Source: Kineosporia babensis
GTDB taxonomy: Bacteria > Actinomycetota > Actinomycetes > Actinomycetales > Kineosporiaceae
Direction of reading: 5' to 3'
Assembly: GCF_021129305.1 (NCBI RefSeq)
Contig: NZ_JAJOMB010000007.1
Location: forward strand, 124,001-188,000
DNA length: 64,000 nt
Shown: positions 1 through 8,691 of the stretch, piece by piece
How the letters are laid out: each line of letters begins with the position of its first letter
Position numbering within the stretch: position 1 is the stretch's first letter
Position numbers and translations under genes: made by a program
The notes under the pieces: generated by a model
Database searches by the model: none
Seen by the model: the letters and a program-made list of their open reading frames with translations, nothing else
Told to the model about the DNA's origin: nothing

Positions 1-150
1 GGTCGGCGTTCCGGCGACTGAGTGGTGGCTGTTCTTGGGCAGCTGGGCCGAGGCGCCGGGGCCGACGCCGAGCGCGATCGCCGCCGTCACCCCCAGGACC
101 GAGGCTGTGGCCAGGGCGATCGCCGGGCGTAGCAGACGAGGTCGGTACAC
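1..150 (-). CDS. Secreted protein, N-terminal fragment (cut by window start)
   Basis: Fifty codons are visible from a GTG at 150 running off the left edge. An AAGGAG ribosome binding site lies about 8 nt upstream on the minus strand. The N-terminus has basic residues (YRPRLLRP), then a hydrophobic stretch (AIALATASVLGVTAAIALGV) and an Ala-Ser-Ala cleavage-like site, which is a classic Sec signal peptide. The mature part begins QLPKNSHHSVAG. The rest lies outside the window, so no function can be given. It is divergent from the histidine kinase, with a DosR-like motif in between. Confidence 0.6.
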   Translation of the reverse strand, partial: MYRPRLLRPAIALATASVLGVTAAIALGVGPGASAQLPKNSHHSVAGTPT

Positions 151-219
151 GAGATGACTCCTTCAGGGTGGGTGCCGCTCGGTAGGCACGGAGCAAATCG
201 CGGGAACCTGGTTCGGCCG

Positions 220-235
220 TAGGCCCAAAGTCCTA
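220..235. promoter_or_regulatory. DosR/DevR-like response-regulator box
   Basis: The sequence TAGGCCCAAAGTCCTA is a near-palindrome; its reverse strand reads AGGACTTTGGGCCT, close to the actinobacterial DosR-type consensus GGGACTTNNGNCCC. It lies between the divergent secreted-protein gene and the kinase gene. The downstream regulator carries an EKTVKN recognition helix like that of DosR, so autoregulation is possible. This is motif matching by eye only. Confidence 0.35.
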
Positions 236-308
236 ATCCGGAGGCGGTGCCGGTCCTGGCGAGTTGGTACCTTCACCCGCGACGGCACGGGCAAAAGGTA
301 AGGACGAG

Positions 309-1490
309 GTGGACGCGCTTTCCCAGCATCGGGTGCAGCAGATCGTCGCCGTCGCCCTCAGCCGCACCGTGCTGCTCACCCGGGCCGTCGTCTGCCTGAC
401 CACCGCCATCGTCGGCCTCCTGGTGCAGACCGACGGCATACGGTCGGCCGCACTGATCGTCGTCCTGCTGATCAGCACCGCTGCCGGGGTTGCCGCTCTA
501 CCCCGCTGGCCCACTCTGGTGCGTTCGCCTGTCCCCCTGCTGACCGCAGACGCCGTCCTGGTGATGGTCGTGCTGGCGCTGAGCAAAGGCGGCATGACCT
601 ACTTCGTTTTCGCCGCCGGGGCAGCCGCCCTGGCCGGAGCAGCTCTGGGCTTCGCCGCGATACCCCTGTGGACCGCCCAGACCGTGCAGGGGCTGGTGGT
701 GTGCGCTGTGCTGCTCGACAACGAGGAGGTGCCTGCGGCCCTGGCCGGCTTTCTGCTGGCGGCGCCGCCGGCCGCGGTACTGGCGGGCATCGGTACGGTA
801 CTGGCCAAACGCGTTCTTACCCGGCAAATGAGCCAGACCGTAGAGCTGATCACCGACGCCCAGCGTTCCGCGGCCGCCGCCGAGCGCGCCCGGCTGGCCC
901 GCGAACTGCACGACTCGGTAGCCAAGACGCTGCGGGCGATGTCTCTGGCCGCCGTCGCTCTGCCCGGCTCGCTCCGGCGCCAGCCTGCGCTGGCCGAGCA
1001 GCTGGCCGATGTGATCTCGCAGGGGGCGACCGCAGCCTCCCAGGAGGCCCGGCAACTCATCGAGGGCATGCGCCTGGACGCCCCGGAAGAAGACTTCGCC
1101 ACCACGCTGCGGCGGGTGTGCGCGCTCTGGTCAGCCGAGACCGGGATCAGCGCCACCGCCACCGTGGCGCCGGTGGAACCGCCGGTGGCCGTGCGCTACG
1201 AGCTCACCCGGATCGTCGGCGAGGCACTGGTCAACGTTCACCGGCACGCCGCTGCCACCCGGGTCGGGGTGACCGTGACCGAGCGTGGCCGGGGCGTGAT
1301 CCTGACCGTCCGGGACAACGGCCGCGGGTTCGACGTGCCCTACGAGGCTGACCTCGCGGCTCTTCAGCATCGGGGGCACGCCGGTATTGTCGGCATGATG
1401 GAACGGGCGCGCACGATCGGTGGAACGCTCACTGTGGAGTCCGAGCCCGGCCTGGGCACGCTGATCCGGGTCCGGGTGCCGGTGCTGTGA
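309..1490 (+). CDS. NarL-family sensor histidine kinase
   Basis: Membrane sensor kinase of 393 aa. About five or six hydrophobic segments occupy residues 10-170 with no obvious extracellular domain. A HisKA_3 dimerisation/phosphoacceptor helix follows, with the H-box RELHDSV (His about 201), then a HATPase_c domain with the N-box EALVNVHRHA, G1 box DNGRGFD and G2-like GHAGIVGM. The start is taken as GTG 309, preceded by AAGGA; an in-frame TTG at 264 would add 15 residues but has no good ribosome binding site. Its stop codon overlaps the regulator start (GTGA), so kinase and regulator are probably translationally coupled. The signal sensed is unknown. Confidence 0.88.
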   Translation: MDALSQHRVQQIVAVALSRTVLLTRAVVCLTTAIVGLLVQTDGIRSAALIVVLLISTAAGVAALPRWPTLVRSPVPLLTADAVLVMVVLALSKGGMTYFVFAAGAAALAGAALGFAAIPLWTAQTVQGLVVCAVLLDNEEVPAALAGFLLAAPPAAVLAGIGTVLAKRVLTRQMSQTVELITDAQRSAAAAERARLARELHDSVAKTLRAMSLAAVALPGSLRRQPALAEQLADVISQGATAASQEARQLIEGMRLDAPEEDFATTLRRVCALWSAETGISATATVAPVEPPVAVRYELTRIVGEALVNVHRHAAATRVGVTVTERGRGVILTVRDNGRGFDVPYEADLAALQHRGHAGIVGMMERARTIGGTLTVESEPGLGTLIRVRVPVL

Positions 1491-2224
1491 CTTCTGGTGA
1501 GGGTATGGACACGGTGGCCTGGCTGAAGGCCGGTGCGGTCCCCGCCGCCGAGGCGCAGCCGGGCCGGATCACCGTGCTCCTGGTCGACGACAACGCCACC
1601 ATCCGCGCCACCCTGCGCCCGCTGCTGGAGTCCGACCCGCAGATCAGCGTGGTGGGCGAGGCCGGCAACGGCGCGGCCGGGCTGGCCGAGGCCCGGCGGC
1701 TGCGGCCCCGGGTGACGATCCTGGACTACCAGATGCCGGTGGCCGACGGCCTTTCCGTAGTCGAGGCGATCGCCGAGCACAGCAGTGTGCTGGTGCTGAC
1801 CAGTCACGACAGCGAGGAGATCATCGCCCCGATGCTGCGCGGCGGCGCCCGGGGGTACCTGGTGTACGGCCGGTTCGACCCGGCCGACCTGGTCAGCGCG
1901 GTGCGGGCGGTAGCGGCCGGATCGGGCTGGCTGATCCCGGCGGCGGCCTCGGTGGCCACCGGAGCGGTGCGCGATGCGTACGCCCGCGAGCGCGCGGCCG
2001 GGGCCCGGCACGGCAATCTGCGGCGTACCCGGCGGGCGTTCGGGCTCAGCGAGCGGGAGATCGAGGTGCTGGAGCTGGTCGGCGACGGCCTGTCCAACGC
2101 CGCGATCGCCCAGCAGCTCAGGCTTTCCGAGAAGACCGTGAAGAACCACCTGAGCAAGGTGTTCGGCAAGCTGGACGTGACCAGCCGGACCGAGGCCCTG
2201 GCCCGCTGGCACGGCTGGCGCTGA
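1487..2224 (+). CDS. LuxR/NarL-type response regulator
   Basis: Cognate regulator of the preceding kinase, 245 aa. The receiver domain covers residues 27-140, with the acidic pair VDD and the phosphoacceptor Asp80 in LDYQMP. A GerE/LuxR helix-turn-helix follows at about 185-240 (LSEREIEVLELVGDG, recognition helix SEKTVKNHLSKVFGKL). The helix shares KTVKN with DosR. The GTG start at 1487 lies in a GTGA overlap with the kinase stop; an internal ATG at 1505 is an alternative. The usual Lys of the receiver loop appears replaced (LVYGRFDPADL), so the output switch may be slightly atypical. Confidence 0.88.
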   Translation: MTSGEGMDTVAWLKAGAVPAAEAQPGRITVLLVDDNATIRATLRPLLESDPQISVVGEAGNGAAGLAEARRLRPRVTILDYQMPVADGLSVVEAIAEHSSVLVLTSHDSEEIIAPMLRGGARGYLVYGRFDPADLVSAVRAVAAGSGWLIPAAASVATGAVRDAYARERAAGARHGNLRRTRRAFGLSEREIEVLELVGDGLSNAAIAQQLRLSEKTVKNHLSKVFGKLDVTSRTEALARWHGWR

Positions 2225-2228
2225 GCCG

Positions 2229-2912
2229 ATGACCTCCCGTTCACGGACTGCCTCCTCCCCCTGGCTGGGCATCGGTCTGCTCTCGCTGGTGGTGGCCGGT
2301 TCCTCGCTCGCGGTGCCGCGGGTGCTGCCCACCAGGACTTCCGGCGACGCCCCTACCCAAACCGTCGCCGCCCCCACGTCCACCCCGGCGCCCGAGGCGA
2401 GCACCCCGTCTTCTGTTTCGACGGCGACCACCACCGTCGCCGCGCCGACCACCACCCAGGCACCCACGCAGACGCCCACGCCCTCTGCCACCCCAACGAC
2501 CAAAAAGCCCAGACCGAAGCCCACTTTCGAGCCACTGACGATCAATCCGTGGGCCAAGATCCACGATAGCTCAGGGATCGAGGTGACCGAGTGCCCGCTG
2601 TGCGTCTCGGGCAAGCGGGTGCAGTATCTGGGCCAGGGGCACTACGTGATCGTCCGGCTGAAGGACGTCGAAGTGCCCGGGAAACGCACCATGACGGTGA
2701 TTTACACCTGCGCCTGCGACGACGAGCCGCGCGAGCTCGATGTCATGGTGAACTCCGACCCGGTGCGGACGGTTGCCCTGAAAGGGGCCCGCAGCTGGGA
2801 CAGCCCGGACCGGACCACGATGCGGATCACGCTGGCCAAGGGCGAGAACGTGATCCGGTTCTTCAACCAGGAAGCACCAGCGCCGGACCTCGACCAGATC
2901 CTGATCCGTTAG
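2229..2912 (+). CDS. Membrane-anchored protein with CBM35-like C-terminal domain
   Basis: A 227-aa protein starting 4 bp after the regulator stop, so likely in one operon with the two-component pair. A single hydrophobic segment (about residues 13-30) is followed by a Thr/Pro/Ala-rich low-complexity linker (about 40-95), then a globular domain. The C-terminal pattern (SWDSPDRTTMRITLAKGENVIRF, then APDLDQILI) resembles the galactose-binding/CBM6-CBM35 fold found in extracellular parts of actinobacterial proteins. It has three or four Cys (CPLC, CAC) that could form disulfides. The ligand is unknown; it may present the signal or be a target of the system. Confidence 0.6.
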   Translation: MTSRSRTASSPWLGIGLLSLVVAGSSLAVPRVLPTRTSGDAPTQTVAAPTSTPAPEASTPSSVSTATTTVAAPTTTQAPTQTPTPSATPTTKKPRPKPTFEPLTINPWAKIHDSSGIEVTECPLCVSGKRVQYLGQGHYVIVRLKDVEVPGKRTMTVIYTCACDDEPRELDVMVNSDPVRTVALKGARSWDSPDRTTMRITLAKGENVIRFFNQEAPAPDLDQILIR

Positions 2913-2943
2913 ATCCGGCATTCGGGCCTGGGAGGATGGCGCC

Positions 2944-3018
2944 ATGCGGATCGGTGAGCAGGTACGGCCCCAGAGCCGTCTGGATGCGGTGGACGACCTA
3001 CGGAGGGCCGGGTCCTGA
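2944..3018 (+). CDS. Short upstream ORF (24 aa) coupled to hrpB
   Basis: An ATG at 2944 sits 8 nt after a strong GGGAGG and opens a 24-codon frame (begins MRIGEQVRPQ, ends DDLRRAGS) whose TGA overlaps the proposed CTG start of hrpB. It is basic/acidic with no known domain. It could be a leader peptide that couples translation into hrpB, or a small protein. A sequencing frameshift that split the true hrpB N-terminus is the main alternative. Confidence 0.4.
   Translation: MRIGEQVRPQSRLDAVDDLRRAGS
3002..3007 (+). promoter_or_regulatory. Shine-Dalgarno deciding a CTG start of hrpB
   Basis: GGAGGG is followed by 7 nt and then CTG at 3015. No ATG, GTG or TTG exists in frame between the upstream in-frame stop (2955) and GTG 3117, which would truncate the conserved LPI... 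N-terminus. Confidence 0.5.
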
Positions 3019-5858
3019 GCCTGCTCGCCACCGCTGAGAAGGCACTGGAGAACCAGCTCCCGATCAGCGCGACGATCCCCGGCCTGCTGGCCCGCCTGAG
3101 CGAATCCGGTGCCGGTGTGCTGGTCTCGCCTCCGGGCACCGGAAAGACCACGCTGGTGCCGCTGGCCCTCGCCGATCAGGTCGCCGGACGGGTGGTGGTC
3201 GCCGAACCCCGTCGGGTCGCGGCGCGGGCTGCCGCCCGGCGCATGGCCTGGCTGCTCGGTGAGGACGTGGGCGGGCTGGTCGGGTACTCGGTGCGCGGTG
3301 ATCGGCGGGTCTCCTCACGGACGCGGGTGGAGGTGGTCACGACCGGCCTGCTGGTGCGCCGGCTGTTGGAGGACGCCGAACTGCCGGGTACTGCGGCACT
3401 GCTTTTGGACGAGTGTCACGAGCGGCATCTGGACACGGACCTGGCGCTCGGGTTCAGTGCCGAGACGCGGGCTGCGCTCCGTCCGGACCTGCTCGTACTG
3501 GCGGCCTCGGCCACAGCGGACAGCGACCGGCTGGCCCGGCTCCTGGGTTCCGGCCCAGGGGAAGCGGTGCCGGTGATCGGGGCGGATGCGCCGTTGTTCC
3601 CGGTCGAGCCTTTCTGGTGCCCGCCGACCGGGCCGGTCGATCCCCCTCACGGGCTGCGCGTAGACCCCCGCATGCTGGATCACGTGGCCTCGGTGGTGCG
3701 GCGGGCGCTCGGCGAAGCGGACGGGGACGTACTGGTTTTCCTGCCCGGCGCGGGTGAGATCGAAGGGGTTGCGCGGCGGCTGAGCGGGGTAGAGGTGCAG
3801 CGTCTGCACGGTCGGCTCAGTGGGCGGGAACAGGATGCTGCGCTCACGCCGGGGCGTACGCGGCGAGTGGTGCTGGCGACGTCCGTGGCCGAGAGCAGCC
3901 TGACCGTCCCGGGGGTACGCATTGTGGTGGACGCGGGGCTCGCCCGCGTGCCGCGTACGGATTTGGCCCGGGGGTTAAGCGGATTGGCCACGGTACGGGT
4001 TTCGCGCTCCTCTGCCCATCAGCGGGCTGGGCGAGCGGGGCGTGAGGCTCCGGGGCGGGTCTATCGGTGTTGGTCTGCGGCCGAGCATGAACGGTTGGCT
4101 GCGCATCCGGAGCCCGAGGTTGCGGTGGCGGACCTGACCGGGTTCGCGCTGTCGCTCGCGGTCTGGGGTACGCCGGATCCGGCGGAGTTGCCGCTGCCAT
4201 CGCAGCCTCCGGTCGCTGCAATGACTGTTGCCCGGCAGACGTTACGGGCGTTGGGGGCCGTTGATACCGATGGACGCGTGACGCGGCGGGGCGGTCGGCT
4301 CACCTCTGCGGGGGTGCATCCGCGGTTGGCCCGGGCTTTGCTGGACGGGGCTGAGTTGGTCGGGGCGCAGCGGGCGGCGGAGATCGTGGCGATCCTGGCG
4401 GACGATTCGCTGGGCGGTGGGACGGACGACCTGGCTGCGGCCTGGCGACGACTGCGGGGTGGTGGACGTGGCTCGGGTGGCTCGGGTGGCTCGGGTGGCT
4501 CGGGTGGCTCGGGTGGCTCGGGTGGCTCGGGTGGCTCGGGTGGCTCGGGTGGCTCGGGTGGCTCGGGTGGCTCGGGGCATGATCCGCTGGCGGCTCGGTG
4601 GCGGGACGAGGTGCGGCGGTTGCGGGCGGCCGTTCCGGGTGAGAAGTCAGCCGGCGGATCGGGTTCGGTGCCCGGCGACGGCTCGGGGTCCGGCGGCGGC
4701 TCGGGGTCCGGCGGCGCTGCGGGTTCTGGCGATGCTGGGCGTTCTAGCGGCACTGAGCGTTCTGGCGGCGCTGTGCGCTCTGGTGGTGCCGGGCGCTTTG
4801 GCGGTTCTGCAGGTTCTGGCGGTGCTGCGGGCTCTGGCAGTGCTGTGCGTTCGGGCGGGCGGATCTCGGACGACTTGGCGGCGGGACTGGTCACAGGGTT
4901 GGCTTTTCCGGAGCGGATTGCGCGGTTGCGGCGTTCCGGCGGGTACCTGATGTCGGGTGGGACAGGGGCCGAGCTTTCGCCGGGTTCGGGGCTCAACGGG
5001 GTTGGGTGGCTCGCGGTGGCGGTGGCTCAGCGGCAGGCCGGGGCCCAGGCCGCGCGGGTCCGGCTGGCGGCGGCGATCGACGAGGCCACGGCGTTGGAGG
5101 TGGGCGAGGATCAGTTGCGCACCGTGGACGAGGTGGTGTGGGAGCAGGGTGATGTGGCGGCGCGGCAGCGGGATCGGCTGGGCGCGATCGTGCTGACCGA
5201 GCGGCCGCTGAAGAATCCGCCGCAGCACCTGGTGCACGAAGCGCTGCAGGAAGGCCTGCGTAAGGAAGGCCTGGACCTGCTGCGCTGGACCCCGGCGGCC
5301 CGGCAGCTGCGGGCTCGGCTGGCGCTGCTCCACCGGGCCTTCGCCTCCCCGGACAGCACCTCGCCCTGGCCGGACGTTTCGGACGCGGCACTGCTGGCCC
5401 GCGCCGAGGAGTGGCTCAGCACGGCCCGCAGGCGGGGCGACCTTCAGCGGATCGATCTGGTCCAGGTGCTGCGCGGTCTGCTCGACTACCGAGCCGTAGC
5501 GCAACTGGACGAGCTGGCGCCGGAGCGGATCGACGTCCCTAGTGGTTCGAAGGTGGCCCTCACCTACTCGAGCGACCCCGAGGACCCGGCCGACCCCGTC
5601 CTCAATGTGAAGCTCCAAGAGGTGTTCGGCTGGACGGCGCTGCCGCGCATCGCGGGCGGGAGGGCACCCGTGGTGGCTCACCTGCTCTCCCCCGCCGGAC
5701 GTCCGCTGGCTGTCACCGCCGATCTGGAGTCGTTCTGGCAGAACGCCTATCCGGGAGTGCGGTCCGAGATGCGCGGGCGCTACCCGAAACACCCGTGGCC
5801 GGACGATCCGACCACGGCGGTGGCCACCAGGCGCACCAAGAACGCGACCCGGAAATAA
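3015..5858 (+). CDS. hrpB: ATP-dependent RNA helicase HrpB
   Basis: DEAH/DExH helicase of the HrpB family, 947 aa from the proposed CTG start (GTG 3117 would give 913 aa but loses the conserved QLPISATIPGLL segment before Walker A). Motifs in order: PPGTGKTT (about 41), DECH (132-135), SATA, FLPGAGEIE, TSVAESSLTVPG and HQRAGRAGR, then the helicase-associated and HrpB C-terminal domains (PWPDV..., ending with the KHPWPDDP motif). Between them lies a long Gly/Ser-rich insert: twelve 9-bp units encoding GGS repeats (4470-4577) and a further Ser/Gly/Ala-rich stretch to about 4860. The insert is probably a disordered linker. RNA substrate unknown. Confidence 0.9.
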   Translation: MSLLATAEKALENQLPISATIPGLLARLSESGAGVLVSPPGTGKTTLVPLALADQVAGRVVVAEPRRVAARAAARRMAWLLGEDVGGLVGYSVRGDRRVSSRTRVEVVTTGLLVRRLLEDAELPGTAALLLDECHERHLDTDLALGFSAETRAALRPDLLVLAASATADSDRLARLLGSGPGEAVPVIGADAPLFPVEPFWCPPTGPVDPPHGLRVDPRMLDHVASVVRRALGEADGDVLVFLPGAGEIEGVARRLSGVEVQRLHGRLSGREQDAALTPGRTRRVVLATSVAESSLTVPGVRIVVDAGLARVPRTDLARGLSGLATVRVSRSSAHQRAGRAGREAPGRVYRCWSAAEHERLAAHPEPEVAVADLTGFALSLAVWGTPDPAELPLPSQPPVAAMTVARQTLRALGAVDTDGRVTRRGGRLTSAGVHPRLARALLDGAELVGAQRAAEIVAILADDSLGGGTDDLAAAWRRLRGGGRGSGGSGGSGGSGGSGGSGGSGGSGGSGGSGGSGGSGHDPLAARWRDEVRRLRAAVPGEKSAGGSGSVPGDGSGSGGGSGSGGAAGSGDAGRSSGTERSGGAVRSGGAGRFGGSAGSGGAAGSGSAVRSGGRISDDLAAGLVTGLAFPERIARLRRSGGYLMSGGTGAELSPGSGLNGVGWLAVAVAQRQAGAQAARVRLAAAIDEATALEVGEDQLRTVDEVVWEQGDVAARQRDRLGAIVLTERPLKNPPQHLVHEALQEGLRKEGLDLLRWTPAARQLRARLALLHRAFASPDSTSPWPDVSDAALLARAEEWLSTARRRGDLQRIDLVQVLRGLLDYRAVAQLDELAPERIDVPSGSKVALTYSSDPEDPADPVLNVKLQEVFGWTALPRIAGGRAPVVAHLLSPAGRPLAVTADLESFWQNAYPGVRSEMRGRYPKHPWPDDPTTAVATRRTKNATRK
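4470..4577 (+). repeat. 9-bp tandem repeat (GGCTCGGGT, 12 copies) inside hrpB
   Basis: Eleven perfect head-to-tail copies of GGCTCGGGT plus a twelfth ending in G. Each unit is three codons (Gly-Ser-Gly register), so gain or loss of units keeps the frame. The perfect identity of copies marks recent expansion. Confidence 0.95.
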
Positions 5859-5900
5859 TGCATTCGACTGACCCAGGGGCGAAGAGTAGGGTGCCCCCTT

Positions 5901-7964
5901 GTGTCTGCTTCGATTGATGACGTCCTCGGTTCGGAGCAGGCGTACCTCGCCCGGGCTCGCGCCGACCTGGAAACCATGCGCCAGCAGGTGCTTTCGCTGG
6001 ACGTCCAGGGCGGCAACGCGGTCTCCGCGGAGTACCTGAGCGCCGCTCTCTACCACCGTGCCCAGGCCCTGATCGACGATCCCGGCACCACGCTGTTCTT
6101 CGGCCGCACCGATCACGACGACGGCAACCGCTGGTACGTCGGCCGGCGGCACGTCGCCGACCCGAACGGCGATCCGGTGGTGATCGACTGGCGGGCCTCC
6201 GTGGCCACCGCCTTCTACCAGGCCGGCCGCAACGACCGGATGGGCGTGCACAGACGCCGGCGGTTCGGCATCGAGCAGGGCTCGATCACCGCCTACGAGG
6301 ACGAGATCCTCACCGAACCGGGCTCGGACGAGGCCCGCAGCCAGATCCTGGCGCACGAGATCGAACGGCCCCGGGCCGGGCCGATGCGCGACATCGTGGC
6401 CACCATCCAGCCCGAGCAGGACGTCATCGTGCGGGCCTCGCTCGACACCTCGGTCTGCATCCAGGGAGCCCCGGGCACCGGTAAGACGGCTGTCGGCCTG
6501 CACCGTGCGGCCTGGCTGCTGTACGCGTTCCGCGAGCGCCTGGCCCGCGCCGGGGTGCTGGTGATCGGGCCCAACGAGTCGTTCCTGGAGCACGTCAACG
6601 CGGTGCTGCCGAGCCTGGGTGAGGCTCAGGTGCGGCACGCCACGGTCGAGCAGTTGGTGATCACCTCACCGGGCGGAGCCGAAACCCTGCTCACGATCAA
6701 GGGTTCCGACGCTCCGGAGGTGGCCGGGCTGAAGGGCGACGCCCGGATGGCCGAGGTGCTGCGGCGGGCGTTGTGGTCCGCGGTGGTCAAACCGTCTGAG
6801 GCGATGATGCTTCCGCGGGGTTCGCGGCGCTGGCGGGTGCCCGGTTATCAGCTCGCCGAGATCGTGGACGAGCTGCGCAACCGGGGTGTGCGCTACGCGG
6901 CGGCCCGGGAGATGCTGCCGCAGCGGATCGCTCACGCGGTGCTGGTGCTGATGGAGGATGCGGGCGACTCGCCGGACGACCGGGTGCAGGACTCGGTGGC
7001 CCGCAGCCGCGAGGTGAAGAAGTACGTGGACTCGGTCTGGCCGGCCGTGGATCCGAAGAAGCTGCTGCACTCGCTGTTCTCGGACGCCGAGGTGCTGGCC
7101 CGGCACGCCGAGGGCCTGCTCAGCGACGACGAGCAGAAGCTGCTGCTGTGGGCCAGGCCCTCCCGGACGGCCGGTTCGGCGAAGTGGAGCACGGCCGACG
7201 CGGTGCTGCTGGACGAGCTGACCGATCTTTCCCGGCGTTCGGCCAGCATGGGGCACGTGGTGCTGGACGAGGCCCAGGACCTCTCGCCGATGCAGTTGCG
7301 GGCGGTCGGCCGGCGCTGCTCGACCGGTTCGATGACGGTGCTGGGTGACATCGCGCAGGGCACCACGCCGTGGGCCACGCCCTCGTGGGAGGTCACGCTG
7401 GAGCATCTGGGCCAGGTCGGCGCCGTGATCGACGAGCTCGACCGGGGATTCCGGGTGCCCGACGCCGTGATCCGTTACGCGGCCAAGCTGCTGCCCTCGA
7501 TCGCCCCGGGACTGAACGCACCGACGTCCGTTCGTGATTCGCCCGGCAGCCTGCGCATCGTGACCAGCGCGTCACCGCAGGAGTGCTGGGCCGACGTCTT
7601 CGCCGCCGTGCGGCGGGATCTGGCCGAACTCGGCTCGATCGGGCTGATCGTGCCGGACTCGCTGGTGCCGACCGCCGCCCGGCAACTGCAGGAGGCGGGA
7701 ATCGCCCACTCGGTGCTCGGGGCGCACGGGGCCGACTCGCTGGAGAGCGACGTCGACCCGCTCAGCCTGCGGGTGAGCGTGGTGCCGGCGACCACGGCCA
7801 AGGGTCTGGAGTACGACTGGGTGATCGTGCTGGAGCCCACCCAGATCGCGGCCGAGGAGCCGGACGAGCGCACCGGCCTGCGGCGGCTGTACGTGGTCCT
7901 GACCCGGGCGGTGACCGGGCTGACCGTGGTGCACCACCAGCCGCTGCCCGAAGTGCTGAACTAG
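5901..7964 (+). CDS. helR: HelR/HelD-like RNA polymerase recycling motor ATPase
   Basis: UvrD/Rep-type superfamily 1 ATPase of 687 aa. The N-terminal segment (AYLARARADLETMRQQ) is a coiled coil of the kind HelD inserts into RNA polymerase. Walker A is GAPGTGKT at 189-196; later motifs include VVLDEAQDLSPMQLRAV (Walker B), GDIAQGTTPWA and the C-terminal TTAKGLEYDWVIVLEP and RRLYVVLTRA. Length and arrangement match the actinobacterial HelR class, which removes RNA polymerase from DNA and gives rifamycin tolerance in some relatives. Start GTG 5901. The stop codon overlaps that of the converging TetR gene in a CTAG tetranucleotide. Confidence 0.85.
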   Translation: MSASIDDVLGSEQAYLARARADLETMRQQVLSLDVQGGNAVSAEYLSAALYHRAQALIDDPGTTLFFGRTDHDDGNRWYVGRRHVADPNGDPVVIDWRASVATAFYQAGRNDRMGVHRRRRFGIEQGSITAYEDEILTEPGSDEARSQILAHEIERPRAGPMRDIVATIQPEQDVIVRASLDTSVCIQGAPGTGKTAVGLHRAAWLLYAFRERLARAGVLVIGPNESFLEHVNAVLPSLGEAQVRHATVEQLVITSPGGAETLLTIKGSDAPEVAGLKGDARMAEVLRRALWSAVVKPSEAMMLPRGSRRWRVPGYQLAEIVDELRNRGVRYAAAREMLPQRIAHAVLVLMEDAGDSPDDRVQDSVARSREVKKYVDSVWPAVDPKKLLHSLFSDAEVLARHAEGLLSDDEQKLLLWARPSRTAGSAKWSTADAVLLDELTDLSRRSASMGHVVLDEAQDLSPMQLRAVGRRCSTGSMTVLGDIAQGTTPWATPSWEVTLEHLGQVGAVIDELDRGFRVPDAVIRYAAKLLPSIAPGLNAPTSVRDSPGSLRIVTSASPQECWADVFAAVRRDLAELGSIGLIVPDSLVPTAARQLQEAGIAHSVLGAHGADSLESDVDPLSLRVSVVPATTAKGLEYDWVIVLEPTQIAAEEPDERTGLRRLYVVLTRAVTGLTVVHHQPLPEVLN

Positions 7965-8683
7965 GAAGCTTTCTCAGCCGGTTCCGCGAGTTGCCGAGCG
8001 GCCCGGGCCCGGATGCCCTCGATCAGGATGTCCAGGCCCAGACCGCGGTACCGGCCCTCGTCCGCGGGCTTGTCCACCAGTGACTCGGCGCAGTCGATGA
8101 TGTTCGGGTAGCGCTCCGGCGCCAGCGACTGCAGCACCACCTTCTTCTCCCGGATCCGCCGGGCCACCTCTTCCTCGCTGTCGCGCAGGGCCCGCTCCCC
8201 CGGCTCCATCGTCACCAGCACCACCAGGTTGTGCAGCGCCTGCACCCCGATCTCGGCTCGTTCGGTGCGCCCGAAGCCGCCCTCCTGCAGGGCCGCGAAC
8301 GCGAACTCGGCGATGTCCAGCCCGGCGGTGCTGCCCAGGAATCGCCGGTGCACCAGGTCCGCGACCTCGCGGTGCTCGTTCAGCGCGTTCAGCAGCGCGG
8401 CGAAGCAGTCAAGCAGTCGGACGTGCCACTCCGGTTGTGAACCGGCCGGGTACGAGGGGATCTCGACGCCTTCGAGAACCCGCTCGACCACCCCGTCCAG
8501 AAGCAGGTCCTTGTCCTTGAAGTGCCAGTAGAGGGCCATCGGGGTGACCCCGTGGTCGGTGGCCAGCCGCCGGATGGTGAGCGCGTCCAGGCCCTCGGCA
8601 TCGGCCAGGGCCAGCGCCGAGGCGACGATCACGTCCCTGCTCAGCCGCTCTTTTGCTGCCGTCCCACCACGTTTCCCAGCCAC
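7961..8683 (-). CDS. TetR-family repressor of the adjacent exporter
   Basis: A 240-aa regulator from GTG 8683. The helix-turn-helix is at about 15-60 (LADAEGLDALTIRRLATDHGVTPMALYWHFKDKDLLLDGV), typical of the TetR_C_1 subgroup. The reading frame remains open upstream but would run through the operator region, so the GTG is preferred. It is divergent from the DHA2 exporter at 8784, with four TGTACNNNGTACA sites between them, so it very probably represses both itself and the exporter. The inducing ligand is unknown. Confidence 0.87.
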   Translation of the reverse strand: MAGKRGGTAAKERLSRDVIVASALALADAEGLDALTIRRLATDHGVTPMALYWHFKDKDLLLDGVVERVLEGVEIPSYPAGSQPEWHVRLLDCFAALLNALNEHREVADLVHRRFLGSTAGLDIAEFAFAALQEGGFGRTERAEIGVQALHNLVVLVTMEPGERALRDSEEEVARRIREKKVVLQSLAPERYPNIIDCAESLVDKPADEGRYRGLGLDILIEGIRARAARQLAEPAEKAS

Positions 8684-8691
8684 GCCGTCGA

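Noticed and set aside
4470-4577. Repeat array as a CRISPR
   Set aside because: The 9-bp units are contiguous without spacers and lie in frame within a gene.
4061-4996. Minus-strand frame of 311 codons rich in Pro-Glu-Pro repeats
   Set aside because: It is the antisense reading of the GGS repeat and flanks of hrpB; no ribosome binding site and no codon support.
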